Of a stretch of DNA of 23,181 nucleotides, positions 14,247 through 22,579 are shown in pieces. The DNA comes from Bacillota bacterium (GTDB taxonomy: Bacteria; Bacillota_A; Clostridia; Lachnospirales; Lachnospiraceae). The stretch spans positions 1 to 23,181 of the forward strand of contig JAEZSL010000136.1 in the NCBI GenBank assembly GCA_023443925.1, given 5' to 3'. Position 1 is the stretch's first letter; each line of letters starts with the position of its first letter. The position numbers and the translations under genes are program-made. The notes below the pieces were generated by a model, which made no database searches, was not told the origin of the DNA, and saw only the letters and a program-made list of their open reading frames with translations.

Positions 14247-15425
14247 TTATAATATCAGCATTTTTATAAGCAGCGAATGAAAGATCGGTAATTGATATCC
14301 TCTCTTTAACATCAGCTGATATTTTTCCCTTATTATATTAATTATTTCTCCTTCGGTATAGATGCGGTACTTAGGTATTCTCAAGCTTTTTGCACTTAGT
14401 TCCAGCAGCGCAATATATAAATCCTGGTATGTCCAGTCTTTACCCAATTTCAGAGTATTAGCAAGACCGGGACAGACGCCTTCCAAAAATTTTCTGTTAT
14501 AAAGGGAACTGTTCGTGTAATCCTGTTTATAATATTCCAGCAGAGCCATCTTTGCCGCATCATTGCAGCGGAGTATTTCAGCAATGCATTCTTCCTCCGT
14601 AAGCCCGGCATTAATATAATAGATTTTACCTTTTAACGAACGCAGACATCTCATACCGTCGTAATAGCCCACTTCAATATTCCGTCTAATCTTATCCGGA
14701 TTAAATTCCAAAATTCCTCCCAGATTAATTCGCGGGGCAATTTCTATAAGGTTGACATCCTTAGGAATTTTCACCGGTTTCTCTAACCCCATTCCGTAGA
14801 TACGCACCACCAGAATATCTTTATAACCCCTGTTTATCAGCATATCAACCGGTACATTATTAAACATACCGCCATCCAGATATTTGAGTCCATTGAGTTT
14901 TTCATTATGAAAAGCCGGCAGGGAAGCACTGGCCAGCAAATAATCCTTAAGACTGCTTTTTTCAGCTTCTCTGGCAGTTATCTCCACTTCTTTCAATTTC
15001 GACATAAGGAAGGTGCCAAATACAAATTCAATGGCTGATTTACATATTTTATCTTCATCCACCAGTTCTTCAATCAACCTTTTCAGAGGACTGATATCAA
15101 TACCGCCTTCCGAAAGGATTTTGGTGGTGTCCTTTGTTATTTCCTTTAGATTAAGCTTATGTTTCATCAGCTTATCCATCTGTTCGTCATTGACCTTCAT
15201 AACAGAAGAATAAGTCAGCTTCATCCATAATTTTTCAGCTTCTTCGTAATTATCCATACAGATCAGGGCTCCGTTTAAGGCCCCTACGGATACCCCCGAT
15301 ACACCCCGGATTTTCAATCCGCATTCTATAAATGCTTTCCATACCCCAATCTGGTAAGCTCCTTTTGCGCCTCCGCCCTCCAGTACGATTCCGTATTCTT
15401 TCGATAAATCAATTGTTTTTTCCAT
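14247..15425 (-). CDS. Patatin-like phospholipase/acyl hydrolase
   Basis: The 392-residue protein has the complete patatin signature: glycine-rich oxyanion loop EGGGAKGAYQIG (residues 16-27), nucleophile elbow GVSVG with Ser46, and the catalytic Asp184 in LDGGMFNNVP. It should hydrolyse acyl ester bonds of lipids through a Ser-Asp dyad. No signal peptide or membrane helix is seen, so it probably acts at the cytoplasmic face of the membrane. The C-terminal 150 residues (about 240-392) are not part of the core and are of unknown role. ATG 15425 follows AGGAG. It lies 87 bp after the LTA-synthase-like gene with a long hairpin between, so the two may form one operon with unequal expression. Substrate is not determinable from sequence. 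Confidence 0.9.
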   Translation of the reverse strand: MEKTIDLSKEYGIVLEGGGAKGAYQIGVWKAFIECGLKIRGVSGVSVGALNGALICMDNYEEAEKLWMKLTYSSVMKVNDEQMDKLMKHKLNLKEITKDTTKILSEGGIDISPLKRLIEELVDEDKICKSAIEFVFGTFLMSKLKEVEITAREAEKSSLKDYLLASASLPAFHNEKLNGLKYLDGGMFNNVPVDMLINRGYKDILVVRIYGMGLEKPVKIPKDVNLIEIAPRINLGGILEFNPDKIRRNIEVGYYDGMRCLRSLKGKIYYINAGLTEEECIAEILRCNDAAKMALLEYYKQDYTNSSLYNRKFLEGVCPGLANTLKLGKDWTYQDLYIALLELSAKSLRIPKYRIYTEGEIINIIREKYQLMLKRGYQLPIFHSLLIKMLIL

Positions 15426-15454
15426 TGGCTGCTCCTATTGCCTGCTTTTGCAAA

Positions 15455-15507
15455 TGAGGACTGCAGCAAAGATTTTTTAACTTAAAATCTTTTTGCGGCA
15501 GTCCTCA
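15455..15507. other. Long hairpin between the ltaS-like and patatin genes
   Basis: TGAGGACTGC then GCAAAGATTTT (from 15455) pairs with AAAATCTTT, TGC and GCAGTCCTCA (to 15507), about 20 bp with small interruptions. On the minus strand ATTTGCAAAAG follows, not a U-tract; on the plus strand GGTTTTATTT follows. It is probably an attenuating or mRNA-stabilising stem between the two genes rather than a full terminator. Confidence 0.6.
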
Positions 15508-15512
15508 CGGTT

Positions 15513-17390
15513 TTATTTATCCGTAGACTGTTCATCCTCACCGGTGGTCACCCGGTGAACATAATCAGCGATTAAATTTTGTTCCAATATTTCTTTTGAA
15601 GTCTGTTTTAATGTAACAGCCCGTTTATAATCTTCTTCGTAAAGAGAAGCATCCAGGGATTGGCTGGTATTGATATCCCAGGCACGGCTTCCTTCAAAAA
15701 CACCTTCTCTGGAAATTTCAAACATTACGTTATTATGAACAAAAGAACCTCCAAAGAGGTAGGCCGTAAAGGCTACGAAACCGTCTTTTGCATTTACCAG
15801 GTCCTGCCCCAATACGTAGGGCTGAACTATATCAATGTCCATTATGTTTGCTATGGTCGGCAGGAAATCAATCTGCCCGCCGGTTGTAGATACAGTCCTG
15901 CTTACACCGCTGCCCGGAACATGGATCAACATAGGTACTCTTAACATTTCATCGTAATCATAGGGTCTTCCCATATAATTCGTCATAACTTCGGCATTGT
16001 CATCCATACCCACATTCAGCCCGTGATGGTCACCATATAGTGCAATTACGGTATTATCATATAAGCCTGTGGCTTTTAAATCCTGAATAAACTGTCCGAA
16101 AGCTTCGTCCATATAACGAATGGTCTGAAGATAAGCTCCGAACTTAGTATCCACATCTTCCTCCTTTAACGAAAGGGTTGCATGCTGCGGATCAATAATA
16201 AACGGATGATGACTGGATAAGGTTATAATAAAGCTAAAAAACGGCTGTTTTTGTGTTTTAAACAAATCCACTGCCTGTTTAAACATGGATTTATCCGATA
16301 TGCCAAGTCCGATGATATCCGTTGCATCCATATCTTCCATGCTGTAAAAATCCTCAAAACCCTGGCCGGGATATGCTGCTTCCCTGTTCCAAAACTCTCC
16401 CTTATAACCATGTATTGCAAAGGAACGGTATCCTTTATCCCGAAGCAGCCAGGGAAGTCCGTTATAAGTATTATCCGTATACAAGGTGTAACATTCCCTG
16501 TCAATAACCGGATATAAGCTGTTCATGGTAGAAAACTCGGCATCTGCCGTATTTCCTTTCCCGATATTACTGTAATAATGGTCAAAATATACCGTATCAT
16601 TTTTAATAAAGGCATTCAGATTCGGAGTAATGACCTGTCCGTTATACTCCGCATTAATTACAAAATTCTGCAGTGCCTCAACCTGGATTACGACCAGATT
16701 CTTACCGGCACCAATTCCATGCAGCTGATTGCCCGGAGTTTCTGCAGCAACGTCTTCCACTGCATCCAAAACCTCTTCCGCCGGTACTTCATCCGTTACG
16801 ATATTTTCCGTAAGTGCATTATAAACATCATTCACATGATTTGTAAAAAACTCCACACTGTTTACTTTGTCAATTGCAACACTATCAAAGGGATTTACAA
16901 CCAGCAGGGCAAAAACGGCACATAAACCTGCGGCAATATACTTGATTTCTTTCTTAAAACTCCAGCCGTTTCTTTCCTTGTCATTCTGAATATGTTTTTT
17001 AAAATAGTAGTAAACAAAAGGTATATCCAGATACAATAGAAAACTTGCGGGAATTAGCGTTGCCACAAAACTGTCGGGCACCGCAGCCACATTGGCCGCC
17101 TGCCATAACTGCTTTATGGATACGGTTTGGTTATAATAATTATAATACATGGAATCCGCAAACATCAGCAGACTTAAAAGGCTGTACACAATCAAAAACA
17201 GCCCCTTTTTCCTCTTTAATTTACTTCTGCTGAAAGCTACGAAAATAATCCCCATGGCTAAAACGCTTAAAATGATAAATGTAATATCTTTCAGGTTTAC
17301 ATTAATTAAGTTGTAATATATGGCAAGCTTTGCTGCAAAAAGTAATAGGATCATATACGGCGATTGTAAAATTTTCTTCAGCCGGTGCAT
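15513..17390 (-). CDS. Lipoteichoic acid synthase-like phosphoglycerol transferase
   Basis: The 625-residue protein has about five N-terminal membrane helices (about 12-30, 36-53, 63-80, 108-130, 150-167), a linker, and an extracellular alkaline-phosphatase-superfamily domain from about residue 230. It holds the family's metal and nucleophile residues: Glu238 in VIQVEALQ, nucleophile Thr281 in GKGNTADAEFS, and Asp453-His454 in LYGDHHGLN, corresponding to Glu255, Thr300 and Asp475/His476 of S. aureus LtaS. Thus it likely transfers glycerol phosphate from phosphatidylglycerol to a polymer or glycolipid at the outer face of the membrane. Whether it polymerises, primes, or modifies another glycan is unknown. 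The usual ESLQ motif is EALQ. The tail is charged (GEDEQSTDK). ATG 17390 follows AAGGAG and GAGG. It is first in an apparent operon with the patatin gene. Confidence 0.9.
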   Translation of the reverse strand: MHRLKKILQSPYMILLLFAAKLAIYYNLINVNLKDITFIILSVLAMGIIFVAFSRSKLKRKKGLFLIVYSLLSLLMFADSMYYNYYNQTVSIKQLWQAANVAAVPDSFVATLIPASFLLYLDIPFVYYYFKKHIQNDKERNGWSFKKEIKYIAAGLCAVFALLVVNPFDSVAIDKVNSVEFFTNHVNDVYNALTENIVTDEVPAEEVLDAVEDVAAETPGNQLHGIGAGKNLVVIQVEALQNFVINAEYNGQVITPNLNAFIKNDTVYFDHYYSNIGKGNTADAEFSTMNSLYPVIDRECYTLYTDNTYNGLPWLLRDKGYRSFAIHGYKGEFWNREAAYPGQGFEDFYSMEDMDATDIIGLGISDKSMFKQAVDLFKTQKQPFFSFIITLSSHHPFIIDPQHATLSLKEEDVDTKFGAYLQTIRYMDEAFGQFIQDLKATGLYDNTVIALYGDHHGLNVGMDDNAEVMTNYMGRPYDYDEMLRVPMLIHVPGSGVSRTVSTTGGQIDFLPTIANIMDIDIVQPYVLGQDLVNAKDGFVAFTAYLFGGSFVHNNVMFEISREGVFEGSRAWDINTSQSLDASLYEEDYKRAVTLKQTSKEILEQNLIADYVHRVTTGEDEQSTDK

Positions 17391-17450
17391 TCTACCTCAC
17401 TCCTTTTTAACAAATAACTGTAACAAATTCTCCTCTTTCAGTTCCTATAT

Positions 17451-17479
17451 ATAATAGCTCATAGTTTTATCATTATCAA
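17451..17479 (-). promoter_or_regulatory. Promoter of the ltaS-like gene
   Basis: TTGATA (minus, 17479-17474) and TATTAT (17456-17451) are separated by 17 bp; the leader would be about 55 nt. One mismatch in each box. Confidence 0.6.
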
Positions 17480-17514
17480 GGCCAGAATTCTTAAGTTTAT
17501 CTTAAAAATACATG

Positions 17515-17551
17515 ACAATAAAGCAGCATTGGTACCTGCACCCAATGCTGC
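17515..17551 (-). terminator. Terminator of the cheA-cheW-mcp operon
   Basis: GCAGCATTGG (17523-17532) pairs perfectly with CCAATGCTGC (17542-17551). On the minus strand TTTATTGT follows the stem. It lies about 96 bp after the mcp stop and before the ltaS-like promoter. Confidence 0.7.
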
Positions 17552-17647
17552 CAAAATTATAAAAGAAATTTCAAAATCTTTTTATCCGTCCGTATCAAAG
17601 CCAAGAATAACATGCTTTAAGCCAATAACTCCTTGGCAGAACCGGAT

Positions 17648-19489
17648 CTAATATTTTCCGAATTCCGCATCGCTTAGTTTAATTTTTGTCTTATCAATAC
17701 CCGGTTTAGACTGGCTTTCTTTGGACAGACTGAGCCCGGTTGCTTTTTTATCGGGCATATTATTTAACATACCCATTATTTCCGGATTCATTTCTTTATT
17801 GGAAATGCGGCTTGCTGTATTGTATTTTAATTTAAATTTTCCTACCATTTCTTTTAACAGCATTGCCTGTCCTGATAATTCCTCGCCGGCGGCGGCACTT
17901 TCCTCCGAAGTAGCCGAATTCGTCTGAACTACCTCCGATACCTGCTGGATTCCAAGGTTTATCTGTTCAATACCCAGAGCCTGTTCATTGGATGCGGTGG
18001 CGATATCTCCTACCAGCGCGGCAGCTCTTTCGATTCCGGTTACAATCTGGGCTAGTGCCTGGGCAGTTTCCTTTGCAATTTTAGTTCCGCTGTCAGCTTT
18101 TTTAATGGAACCTTCTATCATTTCCGTGGTCTCTTTTGCTGCATTGGCAGACCGCGCCGCCAGATTCCTTACTTCTTCCGCCACAACGGCAAAACCTTTA
18201 CCGTGTTGTCCGGCTCTGGCTGCTTCCACTGCTGCATTTAATGCAAGAATATTAGTCTGGAATGCGATTTCATCAATCACTTTGATGATTTTGGAGATAT
18301 TTAAAGAAGATTCGTTGATCTCTTCCATGGCGTTGAGCATGTCCTTCATCTGATTATTTCCCTGAACCGCATTGACTTTTGCGGAATCAGCCAGTTCATT
18401 CGCCTGACTGGCATTCTGGGCATTTAATCTTGTCTGGGAAGATATCTCCTCCAGGGAAGCTGTTAATTCTTCAATGGAGCTGGCCTGCTCCGTAGCTCCC
18501 TGAGACAGTGCAATGCTGGAATCCGACATTTGCTTTGAGCTTATGGCCACCTGGTCGGAGGACATGGCTATATTAGCCATGATTTGATTATTATTCTCCA
18601 CCATTTCATATAATTTTTGGCCTAACAGATCGTTTTCGGAGCGGACATTTACATCAACGGACAAGTCTCCTGCCGCAATACGTTCGGCTGTAAATGCCTG
18701 GTCCCTGATATTAACAATCATTTTGGAAAAAGCTTCCGCCAATCTTCCCGTTTCATCTTTGGAATCCGATTCTACATTTACATTCACATCACCCAGGGAA
18801 AGCTTTTCTGCCGCTTCCACCATTTTATTGATTGGCCTGCTTATAATACCGGAAAGGAATACCCCAAGTAGAATTGCAAGAATTACACCAATTATAATAA
18901 TAGTCATCATGGCTATGGATGAATTCTGGGCAGATTTATCATTGGATTCCGAAGCAGCTTTTGCCTGATTTGCCTTAAGCTGAAAAAGTGAGTCCACTGC
19001 CTGCTGCACTTCTTCGGCTATCTTAGAACCTCTCTCTCCCATAACCAGATCGTAAACATTGTCCATATTGCCGGCCTGTACCTGGGCTATAATATCTTCC
19101 CGCAGCCCATTAAAATCCTCCAATGCTTTTGACAATTTATCAAAATTCTCCCGTACCGCCGTATCCCTGATACCGGCATCAAAGGCAGCCATGCTTTGGT
19201 CTATAACCGCCTTTTCATTGTCAAAACTTTCGATAATAGTCTGTCTTTGAGCGTTATCTTTAATCATATATAAATTACGCAGATTAATTCTCTGTTTATA
19301 GTATCCGATTGCAATCTTACCCAGTTCAGGCATCGGTGCCGTATTTATTTCATACATCTGGGTATCCAGTTCATTGATATTCCGAATTGTTAAGGTACCA
19401 TATATACCGATTATACCTGCGATAATTGCTACCATGATAAAGCCCATAATTAATTTGGAAGATATTTTAAGATTTTTAAACCATTTCAT
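17648..19489 (-). CDS. Methyl-accepting chemotaxis protein, four-helix sensor and double HAMP
   Basis: This 613-residue transmembrane receptor has TM1 (about 12-32), an extracellular helical domain (about 33-190) that fits the 4HB_MCP type, TM2 (about 192-215), then two successive HAMP-like segments (about 213-262, and 265-305 with [15 protein letters not shown]), and the cytoplasmic signalling coiled coil. The hairpin tip, [23 protein letters not shown] and [16 protein letters not shown] (about 404-447), is the highly conserved CheA/CheW contact. The sensor carries NIRNLYMIK-like content typical of 4HB domains; ligand unknown. No C-terminal CheR-docking pentapeptide is visible. It is the last gene of the operon, 30 bp after cheW, with AAAGGAG nine bases before the ATG. 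Co-transcription with its own CheA and CheW suggests a dedicated signalling array. Confidence 0.93.
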   Translation of the reverse strand: MKWFKNLKISSKLIMGFIMVAIIAGIIGIYGTLTIRNINELDTQMYEINTAPMPELGKIAIGYYKQRINLRNLYMIKDNAQRQTIIESFDNEKAVIDQSMAAFDAGIRDTAVRENFDKLSKALEDFNGLREDIIAQVQAGNMDNVYDLVMGERGSKIAEEVQQAVDSLFQLKANQAKAASESNDKSAQNSSIAMMTIIIIGVILAILLGVFLSGIISRPINKMVEAAEKLSLGDVNVNVESDSKDETGRLAEAFSKMIVNIRDQAFTAERIAAGDLSVDVNVRSENDLLGQKLYEMVENNNQIMANIAMSSDQVAISSKQMSDSSIALSQGATEQASSIEELTASLEEISSQTRLNAQNASQANELADSAKVNAVQGNNQMKDMLNAMEEINESSLNISKIIKVIDEIAFQTNILALNAAVEAARAGQHGKGFAVVAEEVRNLAARSANAAKETTEMIEGSIKKADSGTKIAKETAQALAQIVTGIERAAALVGDIATASNEQALGIEQINLGIQQVSEVVQTNSATSEESAAAGEELSGQAMLLKEMVGKFKLKYNTASRISNKEMNPEIMGMLNNMPDKKATGLSLSKESQSKPGIDKTKIKLSDAEFGKY

Positions 19490-19519
19490 TCGGTAAGTCT
19501 CCTTTCGTTATTCGACTTC

Positions 19520-20008
19520 TTATTTTGTAAATTCATTCAGGTCGTCCAGTTCGTAGCTGGTAAAAAGCTTTTCGCAGTCAATTAATAACTTAACTTCATT
19601 CACAACTTTACCGATTCCCTTTATATAACGGTTACCGATTTCATTATTAATCTGCGGAGGTTTAACGATATTCTGATCCGGGATTGAGATGACTTCGGAA
19701 ACACTATCAATTATCAGTCCTACCGACAGACCTTTTATCTCTACAACAATAACACAGGTCCGGTCATTATATTCTCTTGGTTCTTTTTTAAAACGGATTC
19801 TCATATCCATAACCGGTATAATTTTCCCTCTCAGGTTAATAATACCTTTCATGTACTCCGGCAATTCCGGCATCTGGGTAATCTTCTGAATTCCGATAAT
19901 TTCGGTTATGTACTGGATTTCCAACCCATAAACCTCACTGCCTACCGTGAAGGTCAGATATTTGCCCTTTTGGGTATCTTCTTCCAGGTCGTATCCTGTT
20001 TCAGCCAT
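19520..20008 (-). CDS. cheW: Chemotaxis coupling protein CheW
   Basis: CheW bridges receptors and the CheA kinase in the chemosensory array. The 162-residue protein is a single CheW domain: KYLTFTVGSEVYGLEIQYI (about 15-33), the central MPELPEYMKGIINLRGKIIPVMDMRIRF (about 47-74) with the family's NLRG, and VGLIIDSVSEVISI (about 96-109). It starts at ATG 20008 after GGAAGGAG, 34 bp after cheA and 30 bp before mcp. A short C-terminal extension (about 145-162, TSYELDDLNEFTK) is acidic. No anomalies are seen. Confidence 0.94.
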   Translation of the reverse strand: MAETGYDLEEDTQKGKYLTFTVGSEVYGLEIQYITEIIGIQKITQMPELPEYMKGIINLRGKIIPVMDMRIRFKKEPREYNDRTCVIVVEIKGLSVGLIIDSVSEVISIPDQNIVKPPQINNEIGNRYIKGIGKVVNEVKLLIDCEKLFTSYELDDLNEFTK

Positions 20009-20042
20009 ACTTTATCTCCTTCCTATGTAAATATAGAGTGTT

Positions 20043-22085
20043 TCATGTTGATGATTTTGCTAGTCTGACGACCCCTCCTATATCCAGAATAAGACTGATG
20101 CTGCCATCCCCTAACAGGGTACATCCTGACAGTCCGTTTATTTTCTTTAATCTCCGGATATATTCCGGCAGAGATTTTACAACGATTTGCTGTTGTCCGA
20201 TTAATTCATCGGCAAAAATACAGAATGCCTCTCCGTCATGCTCCAGCATAACAATGATTCCTTTCGCAAATTCTGAAACAGCCGTTTTAACCGAAAAAAT
20301 CTTATGCAGCCGGATAACCGGATAGCAGAAGCCCCGAATCATTATCATCTCATACCCGTCGGGATCTACAATTAAGTCCTTTTCTGACGGCCGGAAAGCT
20401 TCCCGGATGGATATGGTGGGTATGGTATAGCAGGTATTTCCCACTCTTATATTCATACCGTCAATGATTGCCAAGGTCAGAGGGATTTTCAGTGTAATTT
20501 CCGTCCCTGAATCCGGCTTGCTTTCAACCGAGATGGAGCCGTTAATAATCTCGATATTCTTAATAACCACATCCATTCCCACGCCCCGTCCTGAGTATTC
20601 GGAGATATTATCTTTCGTGGAGAAGCCGGGGAGAAATATGAGATTAAATATTTCCTTATCGGTGAATTGATCCTTCCCTTCCGGCAGCAGTCCTGCTTCG
20701 GCTGCTTTTTTTCGGATTTTATCCTTATTCAATCCCTTCCCGTCATCTTTTATACTAATGATGACATCGCTTCCTTCATTTTTTGCTTCTAAGGTTATGA
20801 TTCCTTTTTTATCCTTGCCTTTTACGATTCTCTCTTCCGGAGTTTCGATACCATGATCCAGGGCATTTCTTACCAGATGCATTAATGGATCGGAAATATG
20901 CTCAATGATGCCCTTATCAACTTCTGTCTCTTCTCCCAGAATTTCAAGTTCAACTTCCTTGCCAAGGCTTTTACACATGTCCCGGACGATCCGGTGCATT
21001 TTCTGGAACGTAGTAGAAAGTGAAACCATCCGGACGGACATAACCATATCCTGTATCTCACTGGTTATTTTATTAAGATGCTGGGAGGCTTTCTGAAAAT
21101 TATCGAGCTGCAAGCCGTACAAATCCGGATTCTGTATTACCATAGCCTCAGCTATAACCATTTCTCCTACAAGATCCATCAATTTATCTAATTTTGTTAC
21201 ACTGACGCTGATAATACTCTGGTGAAACGGTGTCTTATGGACTTCTCTGGCAGAATCCTCAGTTTTTAGTCCGGGCAGTAAACTTTCATTCCCTTTTTGA
21301 AGCTGTTGAAATTCCAGATTTTTAAGAAAAATAATGTTCATAAAAAACGTATATAAAGTATCATAATCAAAATCCGATTTAAAATTAATAATAAACCCAT
21401 CCCGCCTGATTACTTGTATACTGTCGTCGTTATCCAGAATATCTTCCGGAATCCAGCTGATCTCCGAAACCTTGTCCTTTAAGTTCCGAATAACCGCATA
21501 TGCCCTTATATTCTCCATCTCACAGCCTTCATCAAACTGTATGACGGCTCTGTATTGACCTGAATGAACAGAAGAAGGCGCGAAAGGGGCCAGATCCTCA
21601 GCTTCCGGTAACGTCCCGTTATTAGCAGCAGGATTATCCTCTTTAAGAGTATTTAAAAAATGTACCAGTTTATTATCTAATTCCATAGGATTTCCGTCAG
21701 CCGGTAATCCCTGTGTTATTTTTTCTGTTTCTGCCTTAATAAAATCAATACTGGCAAGAATTAAATCAGACAGATCCGGAAAATTAATATTTTGTGGTTT
21801 TTCTTCCCTGAAAAAATGGAAAAGATCTTCAACAGAATGTGCAAGAGCAGATATCCCATGAAACATCATCATGGCAGAAGAGCCTTTTATTGTATGCATG
21901 ATGCGGAATATTTCATTGATAGCATCTAATGTAAAGTATTGTTCCCTTTCACAATTTAATATAATCTGTTCCAGTTGTTCGATCAACTGTGAGGTTTCAA
22001 ACAGAAACATATCAAGCAATGGTTCATTGGTATATTTTTCTGAAATTTTATTCACCGCCTTAATATTTTTTATATTGCGATTCAT
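20043..22085 (-). CDS. cheA: Chemotaxis histidine kinase CheA
   Basis: CheA autophosphorylates and passes phosphate to response regulators. The 680-residue protein has a P1/Hpt domain with phospho-acceptor His64 in RIMHTIKGSSAMM; a middle domain (about 178-262, containing FDEGCEMENIRAYAVIRNLKD) that may be the response-regulator-docking P2, though I do not recognise it as the E. coli type; a P3 dimerisation helix pair (about 288-370); the ATPase domain with N-box DPLMHLVRNALDHG (399-412), DDGKG (447-451) and GRGVGMD (499-505); and a C-terminal CheW-like P5 domain (about 540-680). All key residues are present, so it should be active. First gene of cheA-cheW-mcp; the ribosome site AGGGG is only moderate. 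No cheY, cheB or cheR lies in the window, so the phospho-acceptor is encoded elsewhere. Confidence 0.94.
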   Translation of the reverse strand: MNRNIKNIKAVNKISEKYTNEPLLDMFLFETSQLIEQLEQIILNCEREQYFTLDAINEIFRIMHTIKGSSAMMMFHGISALAHSVEDLFHFFREEKPQNINFPDLSDLILASIDFIKAETEKITQGLPADGNPMELDNKLVHFLNTLKEDNPAANNGTLPEAEDLAPFAPSSVHSGQYRAVIQFDEGCEMENIRAYAVIRNLKDKVSEISWIPEDILDNDDSIQVIRRDGFIINFKSDFDYDTLYTFFMNIIFLKNLEFQQLQKGNESLLPGLKTEDSAREVHKTPFHQSIISVSVTKLDKLMDLVGEMVIAEAMVIQNPDLYGLQLDNFQKASQHLNKITSEIQDMVMSVRMVSLSTTFQKMHRIVRDMCKSLGKEVELEILGEETEVDKGIIEHISDPLMHLVRNALDHGIETPEERIVKGKDKKGIITLEAKNEGSDVIISIKDDGKGLNKDKIRKKAAEAGLLPEGKDQFTDKEIFNLIFLPGFSTKDNISEYSGRGVGMDVVIKNIEIINGSISVESKPDSGTEITLKIPLTLAIIDGMNIRVGNTCYTIPTISIREAFRPSEKDLIVDPDGYEMIMIRGFCYPVIRLHKIFSVKTAVSEFAKGIIVMLEHDGEAFCIFADELIGQQQIVVKSLPEYIRRLKKINGLSGCTLLGDGSISLILDIGGVVRLAKSST

Positions 22086-22221
22086 TCCAATATCCCCTAA
22101 AATGTCTTAACTCCCTTATTACCTCAGCTTTTTATTTTCCTCCGTTAACAGATTGTATGATTGAATTGGGTTTATGGATTCGTAAACTACTGTTTTCGTG
22201 TTTCGGCTCCACATTATCTAA

Positions 22222-22250
22222 ATATTACCTTAATTATCACTTTTTGTCAA
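22222..22250 (-). promoter_or_regulatory. Promoter of the cheA operon
   Basis: A consensus TTGACA (minus, 22250-22245) and TAATAT (22227-22222) are separated by 17 bp, giving a leader of about 130 nt. A vegetative rather than a flagellar SigD promoter is implied; no TAAA-N15-GCCGATAA match is seen. I do not recognise a known riboswitch in the leader. Confidence 0.7.
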
Positions 22251-22334
22251 TATATCTTATAATATGTCTTATTATGTCGTTTTTGTATTTTTAAGTGCTG
22301 TCTTATAGCAGGGAATTTCCTCTGTAATTAAGAA

Positions 22335-22469
22335 GGAGTCCTGTCTTTCCTGACTCCGGTACTGACACTCTTTCCTATAAGAAAGAGTCTGGCTTGCCAG
22401 ACTCTAGCGCTGACGCGCTGTCACGAAAGTGACATGTTCCAAAGGATTTATCCTTTTGCGTGTTCATGT
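22335..22469. repeat. Hairpin-repeat island 4
   Basis: Consecutive stems: GGAGTC 22335-22340/GACTCC 22352-22357; ACTCTTTC 22367-22374/GAAAGAGT 22381-22388; AGAGTCTGGC 22384-22393/GCCAGACTCT 22396-22405; AGCGC 22406-22410/GCGCT 22415-22419; TGTCAC 22419-22424/GTGACA 22429-22434 with a GAAA loop; AAAGGAT 22441-22447/ATCCTTT 22450-22456, enclosed by ACATG/CATGT (22432-22436/22465-22469). Neighbouring stems share arm sequence, so some cannot form together. Confidence 0.75.
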
Positions 22470-22485
22470 GCCTCCCCGGTCGTAT

Positions 22486-22522
22486 TTTTATCGAATAGGA
22501 CGAACTTTCCTATACGATAAAA
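22486..22522. repeat. Hairpin beside the SPFH terminator
   Basis: TTTTATCG-A-ATAGGA (22486-22500) pairs with TCCTAT-A-CGATAAAA (22508-22522): 14 bp with one A-A mismatch around a 7-base loop. On the minus strand it follows directly after the terminator of the SPFH gene; either orientation could use it. Confidence 0.6.
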
Positions 22523-22556
22523 AACAGCATGAATCCAAATTATGAATTCATGCTGT
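22516..22556 (-). terminator. Terminator of the SPFH gene
   Basis: ACAGCATGAAT (22524-22534) pairs with ATTCATGCTGT (22546-22556), an 11-bp perfect stem; on the minus strand the run TTTTTTATC follows. It stands about 25 bp after the stop codon. Confidence 0.85.
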
Positions 22557-22579
22557 AATCTTTTATTTTATTTTATTTA

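Larger units (their letters stand above)
22086..22579. other. Intergenic region upstream of cheA, no gene seen
   Basis: This 494-bp spacer holds the cheA promoter and leader on its left side and a hairpin cluster plus the terminator of the SPFH gene on its right. No frame has a ribosome site and protein-like composition. Confidence 0.65.

Noticed and set aside
22086..22220. c-di-GMP or other riboswitch in the cheA leader
   Set aside because: I looked for the conserved GEMM-type bases and saw no convincing match; the leader is short and weakly structured.
22160..22250. Flagellar SigD promoter for the cheA operon
   Set aside because: GCCGAAAC near 22205 resembles the -10, but no TAAA stands at the required distance, while a good TTGACA-17-TAATAT is present.
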